Made by a program: the position numbers and the translations under genes. Shown piece by piece: positions 1 to 8,770 of a DNA stretch of 64,000 nucleotides. Location of the stretch: assembly GCA_003490025.1 (NCBI GenBank), contig DNJC01000115.1:6424-70423 (forward strand), in the 5' to 3' direction. The notes under the pieces were generated by a model. That model had not been told where the DNA came from, ran no database searches, and saw only the letters and a list, made by a program, of their open reading frames with translations. Every line of letters starts with the position of its first letter. The stretch's first letter is position 1. The DNA is from Geobacter sp. Lineage in GTDB: Bacteria; Desulfobacterota; Desulfuromonadia; Geobacterales; Geobacteraceae.

Positions 1-11
1 CAGGGAGACGG

Positions 12-1010
12 GTGCGAAACTTCAAGACCTTAATCAAGCCGATCGGCTACCTGATAACCGCCCTCTCCGTTGGCTATTTATGCACGATAATCGCCGGTCT
101 CGACTGGCAGGTCCTGAAGTTCGAGAGCCCGTTGAAATCCTTTTTCTGGATCTTCCTCTTCGGCGTCTGGGCCTCGCTTTTCGTCCTGGTCGGCGCGTAC
201 AACTGGAAACTGATCCTCGATTTCCTGGGCGGGACGAGCCTCCCGCTGAAGGACGTTTTCAGCGTTTACCTCAGGTCCAACGTCGCGAAGTACCTTCCCG
301 GCAACGTCATGCACCTGGCCGGCCGCAACTTCCTCGGGAGCAGGCTCGGCTGGAACAACAGCGAAATCGCCTTCAGCAGTCTTCTCGAAATGGTCCTCGG
401 GCTGGGATTGACCGGCCTCATCATCGCGGCTTTCGTCGCCGCCGGGATGGTGAACCTCCCTCCCCAGGTTCCGCTTCGCCTCGATTGCGACAGGATCGCC
501 TGGTACGCGGCGATCGCGGCGGCAGGTCTTCTTTTTTCCGTCCTCTTCATCTACGCGTACCGGCTCCTGGTCCACAGGGAGACGCCTGCTGAAACCTCGG
601 TGAAGCTGTACGGGAGGGGGAAACAGTTCGTATCGACCAGGTTCCTGCTGCTGCTGGGGAAGATGGCTCTCCTATCCCTTGCATGTTTCGTCCTCAATTG
701 CGCCTTCTACTTCTACCTCTGCGACCTGGTGCTCGGTTTCCGGCTGAACGCTGCCGACTTCTTCAACGCCAACACGGCCCTCGCCATCGCCGGGTACTTC
801 GGCGTCCTCACCCCCGGCGCGCCGGGAGGGTTGGGCGTCAGGGAGTCGGTTTCCATGCTTCTCCTTTCGGCCTACGGCTATCCGAAGGAGGCGCTGGTCC
901 TCTCCCTCATCGTGTTCCGCGTCGTCTGCACGTTGGGGGATCTCTTCCCCTACCTGGTCGTCAAGGCATGCGGCGGGAGACGGATCGAAGGGACGGACAG
1001 CAGCTCCTGA
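12..1010 (+). CDS. Flippase-like integral membrane protein (LPG synthetase TM/UPF0104 type)
   Basis: The 332-residue product has about eight hydrophobic segments across its whole length and the late Gly/Pro-rich segment GVLTPGAPGGLGVRE typical of the lysylphosphatidylglycerol-synthetase membrane domain (YbhN/AglD2/UPF0104). Family members lack the catalytic aminoacyl domain and often sit in polysaccharide or glycolipid loci, where a lipid-translocation role is suspected. A GTG start at 12 follows the purine-rich AGGGAG, but the window begins only 11 bases upstream, so a start outside the window cannot be excluded. It is the first gene of a forward block of glycosyltransferase-like genes, which fits envelope glycan assembly. 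The substrate is unknown. Confidence 0.75.
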   Translation: MRNFKTLIKPIGYLITALSVGYLCTIIAGLDWQVLKFESPLKSFFWIFLFGVWASLFVLVGAYNWKLILDFLGGTSLPLKDVFSVYLRSNVAKYLPGNVMHLAGRNFLGSRLGWNNSEIAFSSLLEMVLGLGLTGLIIAAFVAAGMVNLPPQVPLRLDCDRIAWYAAIAAAGLLFSVLFIYAYRLLVHRETPAETSVKLYGRGKQFVSTRFLLLLGKMALLSLACFVLNCAFYFYLCDLVLGFRLNAADFFNANTALAIAGYFGVLTPGAPGGLGVRESVSMLLLSAYGYPKEALVLSLIVFRVVCTLGDLFPYLVVKACGGRRIEGTDSSS

Positions 1011-1124
1011 CCTGTCGCGGCGCGTCGTGGAGCTTTCTAAAATCAGGCACATGTGCTATAGATCAGCCTCCATCGCGTCATTGACGCTTACCGGTCACCC
1101 CTAGCGATGTTATGAAAGAGCTTT

Positions 1125-2717
1125 ATGTCGACTGATATGACCCCGACTACACATGATCGACCTGCCTCGGTTTCGTCTCCCGCCGAGAGCGGGCTGACAT
1201 CCTTTCTGGAAAGGTTCGGCTGGCTTTTGCCGGTTCTTGCCGCGGTCGTCGTCTACCATGTCAGCCTCAACAACTTCTTTTCCTTTGACGACTTCATCTG
1301 GCTGGACCGGTCTCGCACCTTCAAGGAGAACTGGCTGCAGATGTTCCGGGTCGACGTGACCTATTTCGACCCGGTGGTGCATCTCCTCTTCCTCGCGGAT
1401 TCCATGCTGGGCGGGCTCGACCCCCGCTGGTACCACCTGGTGGACCTCGCGGTTCACGCCGTCAACGCCGTCCTGGTCTTCCGTTTCGCCCGGCTGCTTT
1501 CCGGGGAGACGAAGAGTGCCGTGTACGCAGGGGTCCTCTTCGCCGCTTCCTTCGCCATAGCAGATGCCGTGCTCTGGTCGTCGTCGCGTGTCGATCTGCT
1601 GGCGACCTTTTTTTCGCTTTGCGCGCTGATCCAGTTCCTGCACTACCTTCGCGGCGACCGCCGGCGCAACCTGGTACTTTGTTTCCTGGCGTTCGTCCTC
1701 GCGCTCGGGTCGAAGGGGACGCCGCTGGTCCTGCCGGTCGTCTTTTTCTGGCTCGGCGTCCAGGAGAGGAAACCGCTGCGCCACGCGCTCTGCCTGGCGC
1801 CTTTCGGCGTGCTGGTCCTGCTCTACGTCATCCTGCTGAAACTGAACATGCACCAGGCGTCTCTCCCCTTGGACAGGCTGCACTTCAACGTGAAGAACCT
1901 CGCCATGGCGTTCAGCTCGTTTTTCGTGACCGAGGAGACGCTCAAGTACGTCAACCTTCCCGCGGTGGCGGCCTCGCTCTTCCTGGTCGTCACCGCGCTA
2001 TCCTTCCTGGCCGCGCCGTTTCGGGAGAGCGTCGCCATCCGCAGGACCGGCTGGTTCATGCTCGTCATGTCGCTTCTGCCGGTACTGGTGGTGACCGATT
2101 TCAAGCTGCTGACGGAGTACTCCGACCCGTACCTGCTTCTCTCCAGCCCGAGTCATCGCATCTACCTCGCCTCCGTGGGGCTGGCGCTTTTCGGCGCCGG
2201 TCTTCTCGGGCAGATGGAGCGGTTGCTGGGAAAGATATCCGTGCGCGGCGCATCGATAGCGGTGGCGGTTGTTCTTCTCGGTGCGGTGGTCGCCAACGCG
2301 TTACTGGTAAGGGAAAGGGATAAGGTCTGGCAGTGGGTGGGCGACAGGTACCGGTACGCGTTTGCCGGGCTGTCGGCGTACCGCCAGAAGATGCCTCCCG
2401 GGAGCCAGTTGGGGCTGATCTTTTTCCCGGGGTCCTCGGGGTTCCAGAACCCCATGGTCAGGGTCGCTCTGAATACCGGTGACGTCAGCCTGATCAAGGT
2501 CGTCAAGCTCGGTTTCATGGAGGACCGGGAGGTCCTGCAAAAGGCGGAGCAGAGTTACCTTTTCATATTGGAGGAGGACGGCAAGGTGCTCGACCGGACG
2601 GAGATGTTTCGCCGGCTGCTGTTGCTGAACCGGATGGCCTTGCAGCATCCCGAGCACCCGGAGTACGTCTCGGAGTGCAAGGAGATCGGCCGCAGCATTT
2701 ACGACTCGTTCGACTAG
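1125..2717 (+). CDS. Polytopic glycosyltransferase-like membrane protein
   Basis: This 530-residue protein has many transmembrane segments and an early acidic loop (FSFDDFIWLDRSR) at the position where GT39/TMTC-type lipid-dependent glycosyltransferases carry their catalytic Asp. It resembles the membrane halves of the neighbouring proteins at 2731-4464 and 12818-14623 but has no TPR tail; its last ~130 residues are soluble. The upstream ribosome-binding signal is poor (AAAGAG), and a second Met four codons in is an alternative start. Only 13 bp separate it from the next gene, so they are probably co-transcribed. I infer transfer of a polyprenyl-linked sugar on the periplasmic side; donor and acceptor are not visible. 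Confidence 0.6.
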   Translation: MSTDMTPTTHDRPASVSSPAESGLTSFLERFGWLLPVLAAVVVYHVSLNNFFSFDDFIWLDRSRTFKENWLQMFRVDVTYFDPVVHLLFLADSMLGGLDPRWYHLVDLAVHAVNAVLVFRFARLLSGETKSAVYAGVLFAASFAIADAVLWSSSRVDLLATFFSLCALIQFLHYLRGDRRRNLVLCFLAFVLALGSKGTPLVLPVVFFWLGVQERKPLRHALCLAPFGVLVLLYVILLKLNMHQASLPLDRLHFNVKNLAMAFSSFFVTEETLKYVNLPAVAASLFLVVTALSFLAAPFRESVAIRRTGWFMLVMSLLPVLVVTDFKLLTEYSDPYLLLSSPSHRIYLASVGLALFGAGLLGQMERLLGKISVRGASIAVAVVLLGAVVANALLVRERDKVWQWVGDRYRYAFAGLSAYRQKMPPGSQLGLIFFPGSSGFQNPMVRVALNTGDVSLIKVVKLGFMEDREVLQKAEQSYLFILEEDGKVLDRTEMFRRLLLLNRMALQHPEHPEYVSECKEIGRSIYDSFD

Positions 2718-2730
2718 TTCAGGAAGGGAC

Positions 2731-4464
2731 ATGGACACGGCATTGAAAACCATAGATCGTTTCTCGGGAAGCCTGCTGTACAGGTACCTGCTGATCATAT
2801 TCCTGGTTCTGCTGGCGTACGGCAACACGCTCAACCATGGCTTCGTCTGGGACGACTTCGACATAATCGTGGAAAACCCGACGCTGCAGCTTAAAAACAT
2901 CCCGAGGTTCTTCGTCTCCGAGGACAGGATTTCCTCTCCCACCGGGTACTATCGCCCGGTCACCTACATCTCCTTCGCACTCGACCGGGCCATCTGGGGA
3001 ACCAACCCGGTAGGTTTCAACATCACCAACCTGTTGCTGCACCTCCTTGCCGTGCTGCTCTTCTACCGCGTGGTGGCGGCGCTGTTCAAACGGGAAAACC
3101 TGGCGCTCTTGGCGGCGCTGCTCTTCGCCTTGCACCCGATCGCGGGAGAGACGGTCAACTTCCACGCCGGCGGGCGCAACACCCTTCTTTGCGCCTGCTT
3201 CTCCCTCGCGTCGCTCCTTTTCTACGTCAACAGGAAGTCCCTGCCGGCCGTCGCCTGTTTCACCCTCGGCATCTTCTCCAAGGAGTTTGCCCTGCTCCTC
3301 CCCGCGATACTTTTCCTGTACGACCGCACCCTCAACGAGGAGAGGCCTAAGTGGAGCGCGTACCTGCCCTACGCCGTCGCCTCGGCCGTGTACCTGCTGA
3401 TGCGTTCTCTCGTGGTGAAGGCGAACGCCAACCTGATCAAGGCGGCCAACGTCGTTGACAACATCTGGATCGTTCCACAGACGATCGTAACCTACCTGCG
3501 GAACATGGTCCTCCCGTTCTACCTGAAGACCCTTTACTACGTGAACCTCCAGGTCACCTGGAGCGTCTTCCTGACCTGCACCTTCCTTATCGTCCTGCTT
3601 CTGGTTGTCGCCTTCGTATTCCGTAAGAAGAGGGAGATACTCTTTGCCGTCGTGATCTTCCTGCTGTTCCTGCTCCCCGTCACCAACATCTTCTATTTGG
3701 GGGCCGCCATGATCGCCGACCGGCACGCGTACCTGGCATCGCTGGGGTTCAGCCTGGCCCTCGCCTGGGCGATCTGCTCCGCGAAAAAGCAGGTCGCAGT
3801 GCCGGTTGCCGTGGCGCTCTGCGCGGCTTTCGTGGTGACGGACATCGCCAGAAACGCGGCGTGGAGGGATGAAATATCGCTTTTCGAGCAGATGGCGAAA
3901 GATGCCCCGGAACTGAGCACCGGTTACCAGAACCTCGGCGTGATCTACTACAACCGGCAGGATTTCCCGGCCGCCGAGAAGTACCTGATGCTCGCCCTGG
4001 ACAAGGAGGGGCTTTACGACACGGCGCTCGACGGTTTCACCGGCATGTTCATCGAGATGGGGAAGCCGGACAAGGCGGTGCTGGCCGTGGCCCGAAAGAT
4101 GAAGAACAACCCGAAGAACCCCGAGCCGTATTTCGTCCTCTCCAGGATCTACGAGGCGACGGGCAACGGCGAGTTGGCCAGGACAAACCGGGACCAGGCG
4201 GAGGCGCTCTTCCCCGGTGCGGCCGAAGCGATGCGTAACAAGGTCGTGGAGGCGTGCCGGCAGGGGGAAGCGCTCATGTCCAGGCGCAGCTTCGCCAGGG
4301 CGGAGTCGCTCTTCGACGCAGCCTTGACCCTGGATCCCTACTCGGTTCCGGCCCTGCTCGACATGGGGAGCGTGATGGTCGAGAAGGGCGATGCCGGCAA
4401 AGCGGAGCGGTACTTCGCGCGGGCCGCCGCGCTGGCCCCGCGGGACCCTGCGGATAAGCCATGA
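2731..4464 (+). CDS. TMTC-like membrane glycosyltransferase with C-terminal TPRs
   Basis: Residues 1-380 are polytopic and carry motifs of the TMTC/DUF1736 O-mannosyltransferase-like family: NHGFVWDD near the N-terminus, YYRPVTY, and HPIAGETVNFHAGGRN. Residues ~395-577 are tetratricopeptide repeats. In eukaryotic TMTC proteins this architecture transfers mannose to proteins; the bacterial members are largely uncharacterised. The start follows a good AGGAAGGG ribosome-binding site. The stop overlaps the next start in an ATGA junction, so translation is probably coupled to the GT9 gene. A close paralogue lies at 12818-14623 on the other strand. Confidence 0.7.
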   Translation: MDTALKTIDRFSGSLLYRYLLIIFLVLLAYGNTLNHGFVWDDFDIIVENPTLQLKNIPRFFVSEDRISSPTGYYRPVTYISFALDRAIWGTNPVGFNITNLLLHLLAVLLFYRVVAALFKRENLALLAALLFALHPIAGETVNFHAGGRNTLLCACFSLASLLFYVNRKSLPAVACFTLGIFSKEFALLLPAILFLYDRTLNEERPKWSAYLPYAVASAVYLLMRSLVVKANANLIKAANVVDNIWIVPQTIVTYLRNMVLPFYLKTLYYVNLQVTWSVFLTCTFLIVLLLVVAFVFRKKREILFAVVIFLLFLLPVTNIFYLGAAMIADRHAYLASLGFSLALAWAICSAKKQVAVPVAVALCAAFVVTDIARNAAWRDEISLFEQMAKDAPELSTGYQNLGVIYYNRQDFPAAEKYLMLALDKEGLYDTALDGFTGMFIEMGKPDKAVLAVARKMKNNPKNPEPYFVLSRIYEATGNGELARTNRDQAEALFPGAAEAMRNKVVEACRQGEALMSRRSFARAESLFDAALTLDPYSVPALLDMGSVMVEKGDAGKAERYFARAAALAPRDPADKP

Positions 4465-5651
4465 ACATACGCACCATGAAAACCATCGATCGATACGCAG
4501 GGGGATTTCTCTGTCTGTTGCTCGAGTTTTGCCAGCGGTTGCGGTGTCCCTTCCAGCGCCATGAGAAGCGTCCCTATCGTCGCATCCTGCTGATGAAGTT
4601 CTTCGGCTTGGGGAGCATCCTGCTCGCTACTCCGATGCTGCGCGCCATCAAGCTCCGCCATCCCGAAGCGAGCATAGGTTTTCTCACCTTTGCGGGAAAC
4701 CGCGAGATGGTCGAGCGGCTCGGGCTGGCCGATGTCATCTACACGCTGCGCACCGACACCCCGGCGCACTTCGCCGGAGACCTCTTCGGGACGCTTAGGG
4801 GACTGCGGCGCGACAGCTACGATGTCGCCATCGATATGGAATTCTTTTCCAAGTTCTCGACCATTGTCACCTACCTCTCGGGAAGCCCGATGAGGATCGG
4901 TTACTTCCTGCGCCAGATGTGGCGCGGCAACCTGCTGACGGAGCAGGTCTATTACAACCACTACAAACACATCACCGAAGTTTTCGCCGCCCTGGCGGCC
5001 CCCCTGGACGTCAGCGTCACCGACTACTCGTTGCAGCCGCCCGTCATTTCCGCCGATGATAGAAGACGTGCCGATGCGCTGCTGGCAAGGGAGGGGATCG
5101 AGGCAGGCGATCTGCTGATAGCCTTCAACGTCAACGTGAGCGATCTCTCGTACGAGCGGCGCTGGTCGCAGGACGAATTCCTGGAACTGGCGCGCGGGCT
5201 CCTGTCGGAACTGAAGGTCCGCCTGCTTTTCATCGGCGCCCCGTCGGAGGCCGCGCATGTGACGGAAACGGTGCGCCTGCTCGGGAGCGGCGACCGTGTG
5301 GTGAACCTTGCCGGAAAGACCACGCTGGGTGAACTCCTGTGTGTCATGGAGCGTTGCCGGATGCTGGTCACCAACGACAGCGGCCCGCTCCATCTGGCCG
5401 CGTCACTGGGAGTCGCCACCGCTTCGTTCTTCGGCCCCGAGACGCCGATGCTTTACGGTCCGAAGGGAGGGGATGCGCTGGTCTTTTATGAGGGGCTCTA
5501 CTGCAGTCCGTGTCTGAACGTCTTCAACGTGAAGACCGCCCCCTGCAACGGGGAGAATGTCTGCATGCGCAGGATCGAGGCGGGAAAGGTGCTGGAACGG
5601 ATGCGGGAGCATTTCAGCGATGTCTGGGAGCGGCATGGAAACGCCTGCTGA
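4461..5651 (+). CDS. Glycosyltransferase family 9 (heptosyltransferase-like)
   Basis: The 396-residue product has the two-Rossmann GT-B layout of GT9 enzymes, which add heptose or related sugars to lipopolysaccharide core. Visible motifs are an N-terminal LLMKFFGLGSILLATPMLRA stretch and the nucleotide-sugar binding signature TNDSGPLHLAASLG around residue 300. A Cys-containing C-terminal segment (CSPCLNVF) is common in Geobacter homologues. The start overlaps the preceding stop (ATGA) and the end overlaps the next gene by 17 bp, so it sits in a tightly packed operon. Membership of the family is clear. The exact sugar is not. Confidence 0.85.
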   Translation: MNIRTMKTIDRYAGGFLCLLLEFCQRLRCPFQRHEKRPYRRILLMKFFGLGSILLATPMLRAIKLRHPEASIGFLTFAGNREMVERLGLADVIYTLRTDTPAHFAGDLFGTLRGLRRDSYDVAIDMEFFSKFSTIVTYLSGSPMRIGYFLRQMWRGNLLTEQVYYNHYKHITEVFAALAAPLDVSVTDYSLQPPVISADDRRRADALLAREGIEAGDLLIAFNVNVSDLSYERRWSQDEFLELARGLLSELKVRLLFIGAPSEAAHVTETVRLLGSGDRVVNLAGKTTLGELLCVMERCRMLVTNDSGPLHLAASLGVATASFFGPETPMLYGPKGGDALVFYEGLYCSPCLNVFNVKTAPCNGENVCMRRIEAGKVLERMREHFSDVWERHGNAC

Positions 5652-6531
5652 AGCGGCGTGCCCCTTGTGCGGTGCGGCGGGCGCGCGTCTGCGCTACCCG
5701 GGAAACCCGCTGCCGGTGAGGCAGTGCGCCTGCGGCATGGTTTTCCTCTCCCCGCAGCCTTCTCCCGAACAGTTGCGCGAGATTTACGGTTCCGACTACT
5801 ACCTGAGCCTGGGGATCTCGGGGCAGGATGACGAGGCGGTCAGGGGCATGAAAAAGGAGACCTTCCGGCGTCAGTTCGAGGCGATTGCGGCCGGCGCGAA
5901 GCCCGGGAGGGTCCTGGATGTAGGGTGCGCATCCGGCTTCTTCATGGAGGCGGCGACCGAGGCCGGGTGGGAAGCATACGGCGTGGAACTCTCCGGTTTT
6001 GCGGCGGAGCTGGCCCGGAGCAGGTTCGGCGATCGCGTGCGGCACGGGACGCTTGAGGAGGCCGGCTACCCGGACGCATTCTTCGATGTCGTGACCCTTT
6101 TCGACCTGCTGGAGCACGTTCCCGATCCCCGCTCTTTTCTTGCCGAGGTGCGCCGGGTGCTCCGTCCGGGGGGGAGACTCCTGCTCGTCCTCCCCAACGC
6201 GGCGAGTCTCAGCGCCCGTCTGATGGGGCGGCACTGGAGTCATTACAACGCGGAGCACCTGCACTACTTCACGCCGGAGACGGTGGCGGTCCTTCTTTGC
6301 GCGTGCGGTTTTGAAGTGGAGGGGGTGGCAAGCGCGCCCAAATGCCTGAACCTCGCATATATCTTCAACCAGTTCAGGAGATATCCCAGCGCTTTGGTTA
6401 CCCCCCTGCGCGTTATCGCCGAGCGCCTTCTCCCAAACCGGATGAAGTCGAGGAATCTGCGCCTGCATTGCGGAGAGATGCTGGTAACGGCCCGCAGCGG
6501 GGCCGCCCCTCACCCTCCTGACCTCCACTAA
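5635..6531 (+). CDS. Class I SAM-dependent methyltransferase with zinc-ribbon-like N-terminus
   Basis: I place the start at the internal ATG at 5635, preceded by GGGAG, giving 298 residues. It begins with a CPLCG...C.C cluster that is probably a small zinc ribbon. The SAM-binding glycine loop (VLDVGCASGFFME) lies near residue 90, followed by the post-I acidic region, FDVVTLFDLLEHV and RPGGRLLLVLPN, as in Methyltransf_11/23 enzymes. Such fused ribbon-methyltransferases are frequent in polysaccharide loci and modify sugars or lipid intermediates. It overlaps the end of the GT9 gene and ends the first tight operon of the window. Confidence 0.8.
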   Translation: METPAEAACPLCGAAGARLRYPGNPLPVRQCACGMVFLSPQPSPEQLREIYGSDYYLSLGISGQDDEAVRGMKKETFRRQFEAIAAGAKPGRVLDVGCASGFFMEAATEAGWEAYGVELSGFAAELARSRFGDRVRHGTLEEAGYPDAFFDVVTLFDLLEHVPDPRSFLAEVRRVLRPGGRLLLVLPNAASLSARLMGRHWSHYNAEHLHYFTPETVAVLLCACGFEVEGVASAPKCLNLAYIFNQFRRYPSALVTPLRVIAERLLPNRMKSRNLRLHCGEMLVTARSGAAPHPPDLH

Positions 6532-6727
6532 GTTAGCTGATAAGCGACAATCTTCCCCGGAGGGGGAGGGTAGGGGCGAATAATCATTCGCCCCTACTCC
6601 GGTTCTTCGCTGAAGGCGCTAGTCTTCCCCCCTCCCAACCTCCCCCCGCTGGGGGAGTAAGTGGTTACTGGAAGGTGGGGAGAATCGCAATTTGCTGTTT
6701 TTGATAAAGCTTGGAGGATGGCAGTTT
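6532..6727. other. Intergenic segment with repeats
   Basis: About 196 bp without a gene. It holds a G-rich CCGGAGGGGGAGGG element, one copy of palindromic repeat family 1 (6570-6597) and a C-rich complement near 6629-6655, then the GGAGG ribosome-binding site of the next gene. Similar CCCTCCC/GGGAGGG elements recur at 14895-14930, 17868-17906 and 33841-33880. Confidence 0.6.
6570..6597. repeat. Palindromic repeat, family 1, copy 1
   Basis: Perfect 12-bp arms GTAGGGGCGAAT/ATTCGCCCCTAC around a 4-nt loop. The same element recurs at 8658-8685 and 8718-8745, so it is a dispersed REP-like family. Confidence 0.85.
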
Positions 6728-8671
6728 ATGCAACGTTTTGAAGATTCGACCCCCCGGCTCCTCTGGACCCAGTGGGCGATTCTCTTTTGCGGTTCCCTGG
6801 CCGGCCTGGTGGCAGCCGCCATCGTCGCCAGCTTTCCCTTCGACTTTTCCCGCGAGCTGGCCGAGGCGAAACGGCTCGGCATCGTGAGCCGCACCATACT
6901 GGCCGGTTACCCTAAGAGCAGGGATGTCCTGGGCTATGCCTTGATCATCCTCCTGCCGGTCTCCTTTTCCTGCGCAGCCTGGCTCGCCTGGAGCCGTGGA
7001 CGCCGTCAGGCCCTTGCGGAACTGCTTCGCTGCCAACCGGCGCCGCTGCCGGGCTCCTCTACCGGACGAAGGCTCGCGGCACTCGCCTTCGTGCTGTCGT
7101 TTCTGCTGGTCCAGTTCAACATCAACAACATCTATGAGCCCGCCGGAGGGTGGGCCTTCCTCGGGGAGGAGGGGCAGTTCCTGGCCGACGCCCAGGTACT
7201 CCTGGGAGGCGGTGACTACGCCCGCGACTTCCTCTGCCTCTACGGTCCATTGGTGGTCTATCCCCTTGCCTGGGCCATGAAGCTGTTCGGCGCCTCCATG
7301 GTCGTGGCGCGCTTCTATACCTACGGTCTCACCGTTATCTCCGCCTTTATCCTGATCGCCATGGTCAACCTGACCATCCGCAACCGCGCCCTCTTCGTTG
7401 CCGCCTCGTTGTTGCTCGGAGCGCTCTTCATCGGGGGGGGAGGGAGAACCAACGCCACGCTGCTGCGCGTGTTGCTGGGGTTCGTCCCCTTGCTGGTCCT
7501 GTACCGGTATGGGGAGAGCAGGAGCAAGTTCCCGCCGGTCGCAGCCGGGATCGCCGTCGGCATCAGCCTCCTTTTCAGCCAGGAGGTCGGCCTCTGTGCG
7601 GTCATCGCGACAGGAGCGTTCCTCTGCCTGGAATCGTACGCGGCGCGGAGCTTGCGGCCGCTGGCGCTCCGTGGCGGACTTGCCGGCGCCGGTTGTCTCC
7701 TGGTGCTCCTCCCCATGCTGGGATATTTCTATCGCCAGCAGGCCCTCGGCCGGTTCTTCGAAAGTCTTTACGGCTATCCCAAGTTGGTGACGCTCGGGTT
7801 CGGGGCGCTTCCCTTTCCCTCGCTGCGGGTCTTGCTATCCTCTCCCTTTGGCAGCGGGGCGTACTTCCCCTACTGGATGATCGGGATCTTCCTCCTTGCC
7901 GCGGTAACGTTGCTGGTGCGTCTTTTCCTCGGTCTGGGGGGGCGCGAAATCAACTTCAGGAGCGCATTGCTGGTGTTCGGCATGCTCCTTTTCCGGGCGG
8001 CGCTCGGGAGGTCGGACGAAAGCCACTACATCTTCGCCTTCATCCCTCCCCTCATGCTTGCCCTCATCATGCTGGACGACTCGCTGAGGGGGTTGGCGGA
8101 TTGCCCGGAACGGACGCTGGACACGGGGCGGCGCCTGCTGGTCGGCGGGCTCATCGTCTCGATGCTTCTGCTCTTCGGGGCATCGAGGGTGTTGCGGGAG
8201 AATGTGAAGAACGTCTTCACCGAGATCGGACGTGCCCCCACCAAGTTTTCCGTGCAGCGAACCGGGGTGGCACTGCCGTGGCTTAAGCGCGGAGGCACCC
8301 AGTTCGACAAGGCGACGGCGGAGGACCTGGTCAAGATCAAGGGGGTGCTGGAGCGCCACACGAAGCCGGGGGAACCGGTCCTGTTCTTTCCCAACGAGGC
8401 GGCCTACTACTTCCTTTTCGACAGACCCGTACCCTCCCGCTATGTTCACGCCTATTTCGCCGTCACGAAACAGCATCGCCTCGAAATGGTGCAGGAACTG
8501 GAGCGAAGCCGGCCGGCATGCGTGATCCACACGCTGGACAACTGGCGCATCGACGACATCATGGAGGACGTGCAGGTGCCGGAGGTGGTGCGGTATATGA
8601 AGGAGAAGTACGAAATGGCGGAGGACCTGGGGAACATGTTGGTGCTGCGCAGGAAAGGTAGGGGCGAATAA
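6728..8671 (+). CDS. Large polytopic membrane protein, GT39-like
   Basis: Using the ATG at 6728 (GGAGG 11 nt upstream), the product has 647 residues: roughly eleven transmembrane segments followed by a soluble C-terminal domain of ~150 residues. The layout matches lipid-linked-sugar glycosyltransferases of the GT39/PMT superfamily, with the acidic EEGQFLADAQVLLGGGDYARD loop as a likely catalytic region. No family-defining signature is obvious, so the function is inferred. Its last residues (KGRGE) and its TAA stop codon are supplied by copy 2 of the family-1 palindromic repeat. That suggests repeat insertion changed the original C-terminus. Confidence 0.6.
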   Translation: MQRFEDSTPRLLWTQWAILFCGSLAGLVAAAIVASFPFDFSRELAEAKRLGIVSRTILAGYPKSRDVLGYALIILLPVSFSCAAWLAWSRGRRQALAELLRCQPAPLPGSSTGRRLAALAFVLSFLLVQFNINNIYEPAGGWAFLGEEGQFLADAQVLLGGGDYARDFLCLYGPLVVYPLAWAMKLFGASMVVARFYTYGLTVISAFILIAMVNLTIRNRALFVAASLLLGALFIGGGGRTNATLLRVLLGFVPLLVLYRYGESRSKFPPVAAGIAVGISLLFSQEVGLCAVIATGAFLCLESYAARSLRPLALRGGLAGAGCLLVLLPMLGYFYRQQALGRFFESLYGYPKLVTLGFGALPFPSLRVLLSSPFGSGAYFPYWMIGIFLLAAVTLLVRLFLGLGGREINFRSALLVFGMLLFRAALGRSDESHYIFAFIPPLMLALIMLDDSLRGLADCPERTLDTGRRLLVGGLIVSMLLLFGASRVLRENVKNVFTEIGRAPTKFSVQRTGVALPWLKRGGTQFDKATAEDLVKIKGVLERHTKPGEPVLFFPNEAAYYFLFDRPVPSRYVHAYFAVTKQHRLEMVQELERSRPACVIHTLDNWRIDDIMEDVQVPEVVRYMKEKYEMAEDLGNMLVLRRKGRGE

Positions 8672-8685
8672 TCATTCGCCCCCAC
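8658..8685. repeat. Palindromic repeat, family 1, copy 2 (overlaps a stop codon)
   Basis: Same 12-bp arms as copy 1 with one mismatch in the right arm (CCCCCAC for CCCCTAC). It overlaps the 3' end of the upstream gene, and the TAA at 8669-8671 lies inside the repeat. Confidence 0.8.
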
Positions 8686-8717
8686 GGAGATGGTGATAAA
8701 AGGGATGGACAAGAGCG

Positions 8718-8745
8718 GTAGGGGCGAATTATTATTCGCCCCTAC
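8718..8745. repeat. Palindromic repeat, family 1, copy 3
   Basis: Perfect 12-bp arms with loop TATT instead of AATC. It lies 32 bp after copy 2 in the same orientation, forming a small tandem cluster before the next gene. Confidence 0.85.
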
Positions 8746-8770
8746 AACGCCTTTAATCGAAGGAAACATT

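Noticed and set aside
5557..5634. Longer start for the methyltransferase
   Set aside because: The added residues are a shadow of the GT9 C-terminus; the ATG at 5635 has a ribosome-binding site and begins right before the zinc-ribbon cluster.
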